A stretch of DNA of 64,000 bases, taken from assembly GCA_045636385.1 (NCBI GenBank), contig JAZTXK010000078.1, forward strand, positions 124,001 through 188,000, in the 5' to 3' direction. A program made the position numbers and the translations under genes. The notes beneath the pieces were generated by a model that was not told where the DNA came from, made no database searches, and saw nothing but the letters and a program-made list of their open reading frames with translations. Each line of letters starts with the position of its first letter. Positions within the stretch are counted from its first letter, which is position 1. This DNA is from CAG-390 sp045636385 (GTDB taxonomy: Bacteria > Bacillota > Clostridia > Oscillospirales > CAG-272). Below, piece by piece: positions 32,885-41,965 of this stretch.

Positions 32885-33322
32885 ATGAAAGAAGTACAAA
32901 TATATACGGACGGTGCCTGTCGCGGAAATCCCGGCCCGGGCGGTTGGGGTGCTATCCTTGTTTGCGGCGAACACAAAAAGGAGCTTTCGGGCGGCGAACC
33001 GTCTACTACCAACAACAGAATGGAGCTGTTAGCGGCGATATATGCTCTTGAGCAATTAAAATACCCTTGCGCTGTAACGCTGACGACAGACTCTAAATAT
33101 CTTTGTGACGCCATTATCAAGGGTTGGGCAGCGCAGTGGAAACGAAACGGCTGGAAACGAAGCAACAAAGAGCACGCCGCCAATCCCGATCTTTGGGAGC
33201 GACTTTTGGGCTTACTCGCGATCCACAAGGTCGAATTCGTTTGGGTAAAGGGGCATAACGGACACCCTTATAACGAAAGATGCGATGAAATGGCTACTCA
33301 AGCCGCCGATTCCTTCAAATGA
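32885..33322 (+). CDS. rnhA: Ribonuclease HI, 145 aa
   Basis: Degrades the RNA strand of RNA-DNA hybrids. Active-site carboxylates: Asp in IYTDGACRGNPGPGGWG, Glu in NNRMELLAAIYAL, Asp in LTTDSKYL, and the final Asp in MATQAAD. The basic handle segment (AQWKRNGWKRSNKEH) is present as in E. coli RNase HI. Length is standard. GGAG precedes ATG 32885; the gene has its own promoter and a strong terminator. Confidence 0.96.
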   Translation: MKEVQIYTDGACRGNPGPGGWGAILVCGEHKKELSGGEPSTTNNRMELLAAIYALEQLKYPCAVTLTTDSKYLCDAIIKGWAAQWKRNGWKRSNKEHAANPDLWERLLGLLAIHKVEFVWVKGHNGHPYNERCDEMATQAADSFK

Positions 33323-33330
33323 CAAGACAA

Positions 33331-33366
33331 GAAACGCACTCGTCAATCGAGTGCGTTTCCTTTTTT
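33331..33366. terminator. Terminator of rnhA, overlapping the converging gene end
   Basis: A 12-bp stem (GAAACGCACTCG, 33331-33342 with 33348-33359) followed by a long T-run on the plus strand. The stop codon of the opposite gene (33343-33345) lies in its loop. Confidence 0.92.
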
Positions 33367-34167
33367 ATTATTATGCTTTGCATAAAATCTTTGCACGGTT
33401 TCGGGATTAATTCGCGAAAGCCATATAAGCATAAAGATTAGCGCAAAGACGCCAAGTATTGCGGTAATCGTAACCGTTGCGGGATCCCATATAACTCCTT
33501 CGCCCAAAGTCGGGATAAGATATCCGCAAAAATCGTATATCGCGTGCAACAATACGCAGATCCATATACAACCCGTATACAACAGCACGATAGCGCACAT
33601 TCCACCGATAAGGAAGGAATATCCAACCTGTAGCAGCACGCCGCCAATTCCTGCGCCTGCAAACAAATTGAAAATGTGAATGCCTCCGAAAGCCGCGGAA
33701 GATATTACAGTTGCCCAGAAAATACTTTTACGAGTAGTTGCGCGATTTTCAAGAACAAAAGGAAGCAACACTCCTCTGAAAGCAAATTCCTCAAAAAGAC
33801 CTATCATAAAAGCCTCAAGCGCAAAAATCGCCACGTACCAATCCGGCGCAGTAACGTATGCGTTTCCGCTTATGACTCCAATGATCGGAAAATTGTTCAC
33901 AACAACCGCAAGCGGAACAAGAGTGCAAAGCAACACTTTTACTCTATTCTCTTTCACCAATCCGAATACGTTGTATTTCATATAAATCGCAAGCGGGATA
34001 AACACCAGGCAGCCCACGAATCGGGTTACGATAACGCGAAACAAAGTATTTAAAGTCGGATCGGCAGAATATGAAATCCCCGAAGTCTCCAAAATTACGA
34101 GAGCAAGTGACGGAATGGCTATCATAAAGCCGAACCAATTCTTTTTAACAAACTCACTTATTCTCAT
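33343..34167 (-). CDS. CPBP-family intramembrane metalloprotease, 274 aa
   Basis: Polytopic membrane protein (about seven or eight helices) of the CAAX protease/bacteriocin-processing (Abi, CPBP) family. Motif 1 is EEFAFRGVLLP (EExxxR), motif 2 FGGIHIFNL (FxxxH) and motif 3 HAIYDFCGY (HxxxD/N). Known members cleave prenylated proteins or act in bacteriocin self-immunity; the bacterial substrate is usually unknown. The start lies inside the Lgt-like gene end (14-base overlap) with AAGGTGG before it. It is the last gene of the long minus-strand run. Confidence 0.88.
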   Translation of the reverse strand: MRISEFVKKNWFGFMIAIPSLALVILETSGISYSADPTLNTLFRVIVTRFVGCLVFIPLAIYMKYNVFGLVKENRVKVLLCTLVPLAVVVNNFPIIGVISGNAYVTAPDWYVAIFALEAFMIGLFEEFAFRGVLLPFVLENRATTRKSIFWATVISSAAFGGIHIFNLFAGAGIGGVLLQVGYSFLIGGMCAIVLLYTGCIWICVLLHAIYDFCGYLIPTLGEGVIWDPATVTITAILGVFALIFMLIWLSRINPETVQRFYAKHNNKKGNALD

Positions 34168-34936
34168 ATTCCACCTTACTTCTTTTACTCATTCGTAACG
34201 TATAGACAAATATGATTCCCGAACCGATAAACAAGATCAACGAGGTAAGCTGAGAGGGGGTCAGGAACTCAACGAAGGTGCTTCCACGGTAATCGTCTCT
34301 GAAATATTCAGCAACAAATCTCCAAACTCCGTAAGTAAACATATAGATTGCCATAGTGCCGGGGATACGTTTATACACAAGCACCGCAAGGATTATTGCG
34401 AGCGTAAAGAGGAACAAAGATTCAAACAGTTGCATCGGCACGACCTTTGCATCCAAAGCAACGTGATATATGCCATACCACGCGTCAGTCTCCGCGCCGT
34501 AACAGCAACCCGCCATCAGACAGCCGAGTCTGCCGAATCCGTGCGCAGAGGTTATACAAACAGCGGCAATATCAAGAAGTCGCGGAAAATACTTGACGTT
34601 CTGCTTATCCTTGAAAACGAAATGACCGACAAGGAAATAACCGATAAGGAAGACGGCAACACCGCCTACAAGGCCGCCAAGAAAGGTTGCCCCCGTTGAA
34701 GTATTGATGACAAAAGGATCGCCGTCGAGCCAATTGTATATGGCTTGAAACAGTACGGCACTGAAATAACCCAAGCCGATAGCGCAAGCACCTGTCAGCA
34801 AAATAAAGTTAAACAGCTTTGCGCTCGTTTTATCGTAGTCGGAAAACAATCTGACTATCAAAAGAGCTGAAACGACTCCGATAGACAAAAATATGTCATA
34901 CAGCGTCATTCCAAATATAATTTCATAAGGATACAT
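34154..34936 (-). CDS. Lgt-like membrane diacylglyceryl transferase family protein, 260 aa
   Basis: Seven-helix membrane protein resembling prolipoprotein diacylglyceryl transferase. Shared features are the GRLGC motif (Lgt has GRxGN, with catalytic Arg) and WRFVAEYFRDDYRG near the C-terminus (Lgt Arg and Glu). The Asn of the Lgt signature is replaced by Cys, followed by AGCCYG, as in a known group of Lgt paralogs. So it may not be the main Lgt and may modify another substrate; the window does encode one clear lipoprotein (7129-9336). AAGGTG precedes ATG 34936. It overlaps the CPBP gene. Confidence 0.72.
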   Translation of the reverse strand: MYPYEIIFGMTLYDIFLSIGVVSALLIVRLFSDYDKTSAKLFNFILLTGACAIGLGYFSAVLFQAIYNWLDGDPFVINTSTGATFLGGLVGGVAVFLIGYFLVGHFVFKDKQNVKYFPRLLDIAAVCITSAHGFGRLGCLMAGCCYGAETDAWYGIYHVALDAKVVPMQLFESLFLFTLAIILAVLVYKRIPGTMAIYMFTYGVWRFVAEYFRDDYRGSTFVEFLTPSQLTSLILFIGSGIIFVYTLRMSKRSKVEYENK

Positions 34937-34956
34937 AAATACACCTTCAATTCAGA

Positions 34957-36267
34957 TCAATTCGCAAATTTCATAGCGAGATATGCGTAAAATGCTACGG
35001 CAGACGTAAGAGAGTTTTCGTCAAAATCAAAGTCCGGAGTATGATGCTTGTCCGCGAGATCGGTACCGAACAATAGATACGTAGCCTTTCCACCGCGTTC
35101 GCATACCCTCGTCATAAACGAAGTACAATCCTCGCTTGCATTGAGATCGGCATAATCCTTAACTTGATCGAAAACGCCTGATTCATCCGCAAGGCACTTG
35201 ATCTCTGACGCGAAATTCTTATCAAACAATTCAAAAGATCTCGCTCTGCCCACACAGGAAATCTCGGATTTTACATTATACATTAAAGCGGAAGAGGAAA
35301 TTATGCGTTGTGCGCAATCAATCATATAGTCGTTGATCTTTTGCGTCTGACCGCGGGTCTCAAATTTGATGACCGCGTGGTCGGGAATCACGTTTCTGCT
35401 GCTTCCGCCGTTAATTACACCAACGTTGATTCGCGACGCGCCTTCACCGTGACGGGAAATAGCGTGCAGAGCAAGAGTTGCCTGTGCAGCCGCAAGTAAA
35501 GCGTTATTACCCTCCTGCGGTGCATTTCCTGCGTGCGCGCTTTTGCCTTCAAAGGTCGCGTCGAATTTAGTGGCGCATAAAAATCCGCCCGTGGAAGCAA
35601 AAAGCGAGCCGCTCTTGTTAGCGCCCAAGCCGAGATGCCCCGAAAAGAAATAGTCAACGTCATCGACTATTCCTGCGGCAACCATTGCTTCTGCGCCTCT
35701 TACTCCCTCTTCTGCAGGCTGGAAGATAAGTTTTACCGTGCCAGAAAATTCAGATTCATAATCCTTCAGAATTCGCGCAAGTGTTAAACCAATGGCAATA
35801 TGACCGTCGTGACCGCAAGCGTGAGCCAAGCCCTCGTGAGTCGATCTGAATCCATACTTCATAGGAATATGATTTTCATTTTCGGATTCGGTAAGCTCGT
35901 TGCAATCAATATCAAATCTGAAAGCAACTACTTTTGAGTTGCCTTTCTTTTTGCCTTTAAGCGTAGCAACTACTGCTGTGTGACCGCCATCAAGTAAATC
36001 ACACACAGCGGGATCTGCCCCCTCTTTAACTGCGCGTTCCTTAGCAGCTGAAAGAATATCAACAGACGGAACACCGAGTAGCGAAGGATCAGCTATGACT
36101 TCTTTGCCAAACTTAACGTCATAGCCAAGCTTGCGCAAATATTCGATTATAGTACTCGCCGTACGAAATTCGGAGAAACCACTTTCGGGAAATTTATGAA
36201 AATCTCTGCGCAAGCGCACGGTTTCCCCCTTCAATGCCGTGGCAGAGGATATTATCTTATCAATCAT
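34957..36267 (-). CDS. M20-family amidohydrolase (AbgA/IAA-amino acid hydrolase-like), 436 aa
   Basis: Two-metal amidohydrolase. Seen: LRRDFHKFPESGFSEFRT (family start), FRFDIDCNEL, HACGHDGHIAIGL (metal His and Asp), FQPAEEGVRGAEAM (catalytic Glu), FFSGHLGL, and the C-terminal DLADKHHTPDFDFDE. The long insertion near residues 60-95 is typical of AbgA (aminobenzoyl-glutamate hydrolase subunit A). The enzyme likely splits an N-acyl amino acid or related amide. I prefer ATG 36267, which overlaps the upstream stop as ATGA, to ATG 36279 four codons earlier; neither has a strong ribosome binding site, so coupling is likely. Confidence 0.87.
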   Translation of the reverse strand: MIDKIISSATALKGETVRLRRDFHKFPESGFSEFRTASTIIEYLRKLGYDVKFGKEVIADPSLLGVPSVDILSAAKERAVKEGADPAVCDLLDGGHTAVVATLKGKKKGNSKVVAFRFDIDCNELTESENENHIPMKYGFRSTHEGLAHACGHDGHIAIGLTLARILKDYESEFSGTVKLIFQPAEEGVRGAEAMVAAGIVDDVDYFFSGHLGLGANKSGSLFASTGGFLCATKFDATFEGKSAHAGNAPQEGNNALLAAAQATLALHAISRHGEGASRINVGVINGGSSRNVIPDHAVIKFETRGQTQKINDYMIDCAQRIISSSALMYNVKSEISCVGRARSFELFDKNFASEIKCLADESGVFDQVKDYADLNASEDCTSFMTRVCERGGKATYLLFGTDLADKHHTPDFDFDENSLTSAVAFYAYLAMKFAN

Positions 36268-37571
36268 TTTATTACACATCCGCGTTTTTCAATAGATTTG
36301 TTGAGCTCATCGAGAGGCAAGGAATATACAGCTTCGTTCTTATCGCACGAAATAGATGCCGCCACACCTGCACATTCACCGATGCTCATTAACGTTGCCT
36401 GAACGCGAAGCGAAGCGTAAGGCTTGCTCTCCGCCGAAATGCATCTTCCTGCAGCTATTACGTTATCAAGCGAGTAGGATACCATAGTTTCGTAGGGAAC
36501 ATAACTGTTTTGATCAAAATATATGAGCACCTGATCGTCATCCTTCGCTTTATGTATATCCACGGGATGAGCGCATTGAGCTACAGGACAAGAGCAAGAA
36601 ATTCCATTGCAAAAATCTTCATCCGTTAAGGTATATACGCCCTTGATATTGCGGGTTTCGCGAATACCTGCATTAATACCCGAAACTACAATTTCGGCAT
36701 CTTTGAATTCAGGATACTTAGCTTTCAGCATATCAATAAGCTTGAACATATCTCTGTGCAAGCGTCCCTCGGCTTCGGTATAAGCCGTTCTGTCGGACGC
36801 ATCGCATTGTGCGCGCGTGATATTAACCGCCAGACTGTTTCCTTTGAGAAGGACGTTGAACCAAGGACCGCCAAACTGAGGAACCTCTTCTGTCTTACCA
36901 AGCTCGGTAAGATAATCGTGAATTTCCTTATTAACTGAACTTCCGTGCTTGCCGTCGTGATGGATGCAATACTTCAGAAGATCGGTGCTTGTGTCCACTC
37001 CCGTAATAACAAAGCACAAAGACATCGGCTGAAGCTCATTTTTCTTTTCTAACATTGGTGCACCGGCGCTGACTAATAAGTCCGCATCTCCGGTCGCATC
37101 AATGAAAACCTTGCCCGCGATCGCTTCATAACCGTTTTTGCTGTTGATAATGACGTGAGTTACCTTGTTGCCTTCCTTTATACAATCAGCAAAATAAGAA
37201 TTGGTATAAATATTAACACCCGATTCCTCAAGCATTTGTCTTGCGATGAGCTTATAATATTCGGGGTTTACGGAAATGTGTCCCTTGGGGTACTCGACCA
37301 TCGCAGCACCAAGCTTTTCAAGTCTTTCTACAAACTCCCAAGCAATTCCGCCTACAACTCGCTTGCCTCTGAAGAAGAATCCGCTGATCGGAACAACATA
37401 ACCAGCCGTTGCGGTTCCGCCTATGAATCCGTATCGTTCAATAAGCGCTGTCTTCTTCCCTGCTCTCGCTGAGGACACAGCTGCAACCCATCCCGCGGGG
37501 CCTCCCCCACAGATAACGGTATCATATGATGCGATGACTTTTATTTCTCTGTTGATACTAACAAAACTCAT
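36264..37571 (-). CDS. FAD-dependent oxidoreductase (FAD_oxidored family), 435 aa
   Basis: Flavoprotein with an N-terminal Rossmann motif (DTVICGGGPAGWVAAVSSARAG cut here to CGGGPAGW), ALIERYGFIGGTATAGY, FIDATGDADLLVSAGAP and, near the end, NVIAAGRCISAESKPYASLR. These are marks of the FAD_oxidored (PF12831) family found in clostridial and Bacteroidota catabolic clusters, usually with unknown substrate. ATG 37571 has GAGGG eight bases upstream; the longer open frame would run into the GNAT gene. A second member of the family lies at 42929-44098, in the same gene run. Confidence 0.87.
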   Translation of the reverse strand: MSFVSINREIKVIASYDTVICGGGPAGWVAAVSSARAGKKTALIERYGFIGGTATAGYVVPISGFFFRGKRVVGGIAWEFVERLEKLGAAMVEYPKGHISVNPEYYKLIARQMLEESGVNIYTNSYFADCIKEGNKVTHVIINSKNGYEAIAGKVFIDATGDADLLVSAGAPMLEKKNELQPMSLCFVITGVDTSTDLLKYCIHHDGKHGSSVNKEIHDYLTELGKTEEVPQFGGPWFNVLLKGNSLAVNITRAQCDASDRTAYTEAEGRLHRDMFKLIDMLKAKYPEFKDAEIVVSGINAGIRETRNIKGVYTLTDEDFCNGISCSCPVAQCAHPVDIHKAKDDDQVLIYFDQNSYVPYETMVSYSLDNVIAAGRCISAESKPYASLRVQATLMSIGECAGVAASISCDKNEAVYSLPLDELNKSIEKRGCVIK

Positions 37572-37585
37572 ATTTATACCCTCAA

Positions 37586-38014
37586 TTAATTCAATCGTTT
37601 TTTCATCCAAATATGCGGACAGCCTTCATCCAATTCGATTTCTCCGAATTCGTTATATCCGCATTTTTGATAAAACTGCATAGCTCTCAGCTGAGAATGC
37701 AAATGAATGTATTCAGCTCCCTTTGCACGCGCTGACTGTTCGGCAGAAGAAAGCAGTGCACTTCCGACCTTCAATTTTCTGAAATCCTTTAATACCGCAA
37801 GACGCCCCAAATAATAGATTTTATCGGAATCCTCGGTGAAAATTCTGCACGTTCCGATCGGGACTCCCGAATCATCATACGCGACAAAATGTACGGCACG
37901 GCAATCCACTGTATCGAATTCCTCTTGAAATCCCTGTTCTTTAACAAAAACTTCTTCTCTGATAGCTTTAGAGTCTTCGGGGAGTTTATCGTAAACTTTT
38001 ATTTTCATATTCAT
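37586..38014 (-). CDS. GNAT-family N-acetyltransferase (ElaA-like), 142 aa
   Basis: Acetyl-CoA-dependent acyltransferase. Motif A is YYLGRLAVLKDFRKLKVG with the pyrophosphate loop, preceded by IGTCRIF, and motif B ends QFYQKCGYNEFGE. REEVFVKEQGFQEEFD at the N-terminus matches the ElaA/YjcF type of GNAT. The start is ATG 38014 (GGAG seven bases upstream), which places it five bases after the exporter stop at 38019. Substrate unknown. Confidence 0.88.
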   Translation of the reverse strand: MNMKIKVYDKLPEDSKAIREEVFVKEQGFQEEFDTVDCRAVHFVAYDDSGVPIGTCRIFTEDSDKIYYLGRLAVLKDFRKLKVGSALLSSAEQSARAKGAEYIHLHSQLRAMQFYQKCGYNEFGEIELDEGCPHIWMKKRLN

Positions 38015-38018
38015 TATG

Positions 38019-38897
38019 TTACTCCGATCTTCCGAGCAAATATACTGCGGCAAGAATAAGCACTATACCGACAATCGACGGTATATCGGGTATTTCAAGA
38101 AACAGCACGGCGCTGAATACTGTTGCCGCCATAGGCTCAACTACGCTGAGCGCCGAAGCAATACCCGCGGGCAGATGCTTCATCGACCAGGTAAACAGGA
38201 AATACGGCATAACAAACGTAACGATGCCAAGTCCGATACAAAGCGGAACGGTAGGCATCGGTGCGGATGCGACGTTACCGATAAGATCAGCGGGATTACA
38301 GATCGCTAACGAAATAACACTCATAAACATAAAGCTATATAAGGTAACTGTAACCGGCTCGAGCTTTTTCTGCATTGATACTTTAGTAAGTATATTATAA
38401 GCCGCATAAACAAAGCTTGTTAGTATGCCGACGAGTATACCCACAATATTAAATTTCAGTCCGGTAATTATTCCGGAAACAAGACAGCAGCCCAGAAGCA
38501 TCATTATGAGCGCAACAAGCTTTCCTTTAGAAAACTTTTCTCCGAAGAAAATAACAGAAAACAGCATTACGTAAATCGGAGCGGTATACATAAGCACAAC
38601 GGCTGTGGCAGCCGACGTCATCTGCATTGCAGAATAGTAGCAGAATGCGGTACCAAAGAGCGTTGCGCCTATAACGGCACATAACATAAGATCCTTAAAT
38701 TTGATCTTAAACAGCTTTCTGTTCGAAATCAGCGCGTAAACGAGCATACATATAAAGGATACCGTACCTCTGACTGCGGTCATTTGCTGCGAGGTGAATC
38801 CGTGTGGGGCAAGATAATGCACGAAGATAGGGGACGTGCCCCAACCGATTCCCGCCAGAATTATAAAAGCGAAGGAGAGAGATTTTTTGTTTGTCAT
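38019..38897 (-). CDS. EamA/DMT-superfamily transporter, 292 aa
   Basis: Ten-helix drug/metabolite transporter with two EamA halves (about residues 7-137 and 148-288). Typical features are GIGWGTSPIFVHYLAP in helix 1 and VVEPMAATVFSAVLFLE near the end of the second half. Family members export amino acids, purines or related metabolites, and some import. It lies between the nitrilase-GDPD fusion and the GNAT gene with short gaps, so its cargo is probably a substrate or product of this cluster. The ribosome binding site is weak (AAAGGT). Confidence 0.88.
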   Translation of the reverse strand: MTNKKSLSFAFIILAGIGWGTSPIFVHYLAPHGFTSQQMTAVRGTVSFICMLVYALISNRKLFKIKFKDLMLCAVIGATLFGTAFCYYSAMQMTSAATAVVLMYTAPIYVMLFSVIFFGEKFSKGKLVALIMMLLGCCLVSGIITGLKFNIVGILVGILTSFVYAAYNILTKVSMQKKLEPVTVTLYSFMFMSVISLAICNPADLIGNVASAPMPTVPLCIGLGIVTFVMPYFLFTWSMKHLPAGIASALSVVEPMAATVFSAVLFLEIPDIPSIVGIVLILAAVYLLGRSE

Positions 38898-38918
38898 TCG
38901 GAATAAGTACCTTTAAAA

Positions 38919-40553
38919 TTATTTATTGTTGCTCGGAATCTTTGCGCCCTTTCCGAGTCTGTCCGAAACAGCGTTATAGATTCGCTGATAATCGTTTGTA
39001 AGTATTGTGTCGATTCCCATATCCAAGAAGTAATTTGCCTTTTCTACGGTATCACAGTAGAAATAGTTGCAAATTATTCCGTGTTCATGTGCAAGCGCAA
39101 CCTTCTCGGGCGTGATATGCTCCTTAAAGAACTGAACCATTTCACAACCGAGTTCAATTGCTCGCTCTACGACAAAATCCTTGGCATCACCGCCACCGAC
39201 ACATCTCTTGAGATGCGGTGCAAGCGCACCGAGCTGCTTGAGCACTTCGTCGTTTCCGGACATAAAGTAAATATACTTGTCACAGTCGTAAATATCGATG
39301 AGGCTTATTATCTTCTTCAGATAGCTTTCGGGCAGAGGATTCTTGTTATCACGCGATTTGATATGAATATTCATAATAACGTGGCTCGAGAACTTTTTAA
39401 GTATATCTTCAAAGGTAAGAACCTTCAAGCCGTCATATACACCGTCAAATCCTTTGCCGAAGTTAAAGCTGCAAAGCTCTTCGAGTGTGTAATCCCATAC
39501 GTATCCGGTTCCGTCGGAGACTCTGTCAAGCTTGCTGTCATGGATAGAAACGATCTCTCCGTCCTTGGTTTCCCAGAGGTCAAATTCGATCTCGGTCGCA
39601 CCGAGAGCAACGGCGGCACCAAACGCGGGAAGGCTGTTTTCGGGAGCAGCGGTATTAAATCCGCGATGCGCACAAAGTCGCGGATACGGAGCAAGATGAT
39701 CGGGGAGCGATATTGCGCTTCCCGCGGGTCTATACTTCCAAGGTCTTCTGCCGTGCTCAATATACTCAAAATGCGCAATTTCAGGGTTGCCGAATCCGGC
39801 AGGCTTATAGTACTTCTTTGCGGGATCAATCTCGCAAACTTCCATTCCGACTCGCGATTTCATATCGACAATCGTCTTTCCGTCCGCCGCTACAACCATA
39901 CTTCCGCCGCCGATGTCGGTATCTTCGCCCATACTAACAGAAGATCTGACAACGTATGCGTTGGTGTTATAAGCCAAGAATCTGCACATCATATCAAGCG
40001 CATCCTGTCTGTCCGTGCGCTGATGAGAGCAACCGATAATTATATCGGGATGGCGGCGAGCAATATTTGCAAAGCTCTCATAGAAATAGAAATCATAACA
40101 AGTAAGGAAGCAATATCTTATACCGTCTATATCAATATAAGTCGGCTCGGAAAATTCATAAGAATATTCACTATCGAGCTCACGGTTGAAAACTTCACCG
40201 TTTGTAGGATGCTGTTTGAAATAGTGTCCAACGACGTTTCCGTTTCTGTCGAATGCATAAGTAGTGTTACGCAGACCTGCGCCCGAGTCGTACAGAGCGT
40301 TTATAAATAGTACGCTATTACATCTTTTAGCCGTTTCAGCAGCTTTATCAAGAATAGCTTTGTTATATCTGCGATAGCTTTCGCGATGCTGTTCAAAAGT
40401 TTTTGCATACGCGGGAACGTCAGTTGATTCGGGAAGTACTATGAGATTCATGCTGTCGTCGCATTTATCCATAATATCAAGTTCCCATTGAAAAAGTTTT
40501 TCAGAATCATTCCAATCAGCAGAATACAGCGGCTGAATTATACAAACCTTCAT
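38919..40553 (-). CDS. Fusion of nitrilase-type amidohydrolase and glycerophosphodiester phosphodiesterase, 544 aa
   Basis: Two complete catalytic domains in one cytosolic chain. Residues about 1-275 are a carbon-nitrogen hydrolase with the full triad: Glu42 (VLPESTD), Lys113 (YFKQHPTNGE) and Cys152 (FLTCYDF). Residues about 288-530 are a GDPD: CAHRGF (His296, Arg297), PENSLPAF (Glu305), EIEFDLWETKDG (Glu323, Asp325) and VSIHDSKLD (His338). So the protein should cleave a C-N bond (amide or nitrile) and a glycerophosphodiester. The join near 270-290 (RRPWKYRPAGSAISLPDHL) is one continuous frame. AGGAG precedes ATG 40553. I know of no characterised enzyme with this pairing. Confidence 0.88.
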   Translation of the reverse strand: MKVCIIQPLYSADWNDSEKLFQWELDIMDKCDDSMNLIVLPESTDVPAYAKTFEQHRESYRRYNKAILDKAAETAKRCNSVLFINALYDSGAGLRNTTYAFDRNGNVVGHYFKQHPTNGEVFNRELDSEYSYEFSEPTYIDIDGIRYCFLTCYDFYFYESFANIARRHPDIIIGCSHQRTDRQDALDMMCRFLAYNTNAYVVRSSVSMGEDTDIGGGSMVVAADGKTIVDMKSRVGMEVCEIDPAKKYYKPAGFGNPEIAHFEYIEHGRRPWKYRPAGSAISLPDHLAPYPRLCAHRGFNTAAPENSLPAFGAAVALGATEIEFDLWETKDGEIVSIHDSKLDRVSDGTGYVWDYTLEELCSFNFGKGFDGVYDGLKVLTFEDILKKFSSHVIMNIHIKSRDNKNPLPESYLKKIISLIDIYDCDKYIYFMSGNDEVLKQLGALAPHLKRCVGGGDAKDFVVERAIELGCEMVQFFKEHITPEKVALAHEHGIICNYFYCDTVEKANYFLDMGIDTILTNDYQRIYNAVSDRLGKGAKIPSNNK

Positions 40554-40569
40554 TAGACGCTCTCCTTAA

Positions 40570-41955
40570 TCAATATATTTTCATAGGCAACGGAGAAGAA
40601 AGGATATCATCCATTACAACGTAAACATTTTTAAGATCGGGATTCTTTCTCATCATATATGCGCGAGATCTGATAACGCCGGTATTGTGAGTATTAAGTC
40701 CCTCTCCGCAATCGCTGTACCAGAATTTCTCGCCGACGGGCCAGATATAAGCATCCGCGTCGATCATTTCATAGCATTCTGCCGATACGTTTCCGCAACC
40801 GTGATGACCGACTTGAACGATATCACTCTTGAGCTTGTCCGAGCAGTTTTGTGTAAGATCGTTACTGCATACCCATTCGGCGTCGCCGAGAAGCATCATA
40901 GTTTGTCCGCCGTCATAAGTCATTTTATATACGACACTCGAGTCGTTCATATTCATTTTGTCGGCAAGCGAAATATCCGGAACGTGGATTACTTCAAATT
41001 CAATCTCATCAACCGCAATAATTTCGCCTTTCTTCACCGTGTGAGCCTTGGCGCCTGTGGGTGAATCGGGAGAGATCATAGCAGCTCTGATGATATCTGC
41101 ATTTGTCACTTTTTCTTTTGCAAGTTTAGTATAAAACTCCTCGGTCAAAAGGTCGCAATAGAAAGTACCTACCGTTACCTTTCCACGGTATTTCTCATCG
41201 GAACAAAGAGTGTAATATACACCATAATGGTCTGTATGCATATGCGAGAACAGCCAAGCATCAACGTGCGGCACTTCTCTGCCGCTTATCTTTTGCAGAA
41301 CGCGGATAAATCTATCTGTATCGGGAACCCGGCCGCCGTCAATAACTGCTATCTTGCCCTCTCTTGATTTAAAGATCATACCGCCCATATTGCAATGAAG
41401 CTCCTCGGCACCGTGTAAGGTATAGAACGCCGCGCCTTCGTAAAGAACGGGATCTTTAGCTCTCAAGGATTCTCTTGTAAATTCGTAACAATAGTTTTCG
41501 GGAATCGTTATATCGGGATTTTCGGGAATTTCAATATACGAGCTGTAAAGGAAATCATATCCGAGTATATCCTCGACAAAATGATAAGCCGCCATAACAG
41601 TGCCTATCTTTCCGTCGTCAAGATGCTTATATGCAGACGTGTACGGTCCTACGCTCTCGGGGGCGCATCCGAGACCTGTGAGGTATAATCTGCTTCCAAC
41701 GCTTCTGATAACGTATTCCCAGATTCCGCCCGTCATAGAGTCTCTGTAGCGCTTAAATGAGAGTCCGTCGGCAATCTCGCGATTGGTTTCGCCTACGACG
41801 ATTTCGTTTTCAACAGCAGGTTGTGTATCGCTTACAGTAGGTATCAATTCCCCACATACAAGACGGATATTATCGCGGATAAACGCCGCAGCTCTGCGCT
41901 CGTTTTCCGAAGCATTCTGCGATATAACTATAACGTAATCGGTGATCTTTCTCAT
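40570..41955 (-). CDS. Cytosolic metallo-beta-lactamase-fold hydrolase with glycosidase-N-like domain, 461 aa
   Basis: The N-terminal part (about 1-160) carries ENEIVVGETNRE (residues 50-60), the same signature as the repeated modules of the lipoprotein at 7129-9336. The C-terminal metallo-beta-lactamase domain has FSHMHTDHYG (238-243), MLLGDAEW and DIVQVGHHGCGN, again like that lipoprotein. There is no signal peptide. ATG 41955 is chosen because GAGG lies eight bases upstream; the open frame goes six codons further into the propeller gene. Both proteins are probably paralogs working on related substrates inside and outside the cell (inference). Confidence 0.78.
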   Translation of the reverse strand: MRKITDYVIVISQNASENERRAAAFIRDNIRLVCGELIPTVSDTQPAVENEIVVGETNREIADGLSFKRYRDSMTGGIWEYVIRSVGSRLYLTGLGCAPESVGPYTSAYKHLDDGKIGTVMAAYHFVEDILGYDFLYSSYIEIPENPDITIPENYCYEFTRESLRAKDPVLYEGAAFYTLHGAEELHCNMGGMIFKSREGKIAVIDGGRVPDTDRFIRVLQKISGREVPHVDAWLFSHMHTDHYGVYYTLCSDEKYRGKVTVGTFYCDLLTEEFYTKLAKEKVTNADIIRAAMISPDSPTGAKAHTVKKGEIIAVDEIEFEVIHVPDISLADKMNMNDSSVVYKMTYDGGQTMMLLGDAEWVCSNDLTQNCSDKLKSDIVQVGHHGCGNVSAECYEMIDADAYIWPVGEKFWYSDCGEGLNTHNTGVIRSRAYMMRKNPDLKNVYVVMDDILSSPLPMKIY

Positions 41956-41965
41956 AATGACATCC

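Noticed and set aside
39081..40310. A 409-codon open frame on the plus strand opposite the nitrilase-GDPD fusion
   Set aside because: The opposite strand holds two full catalytic domains with intact residues and a good start. The plus frame has no domain and no ribosome binding site.
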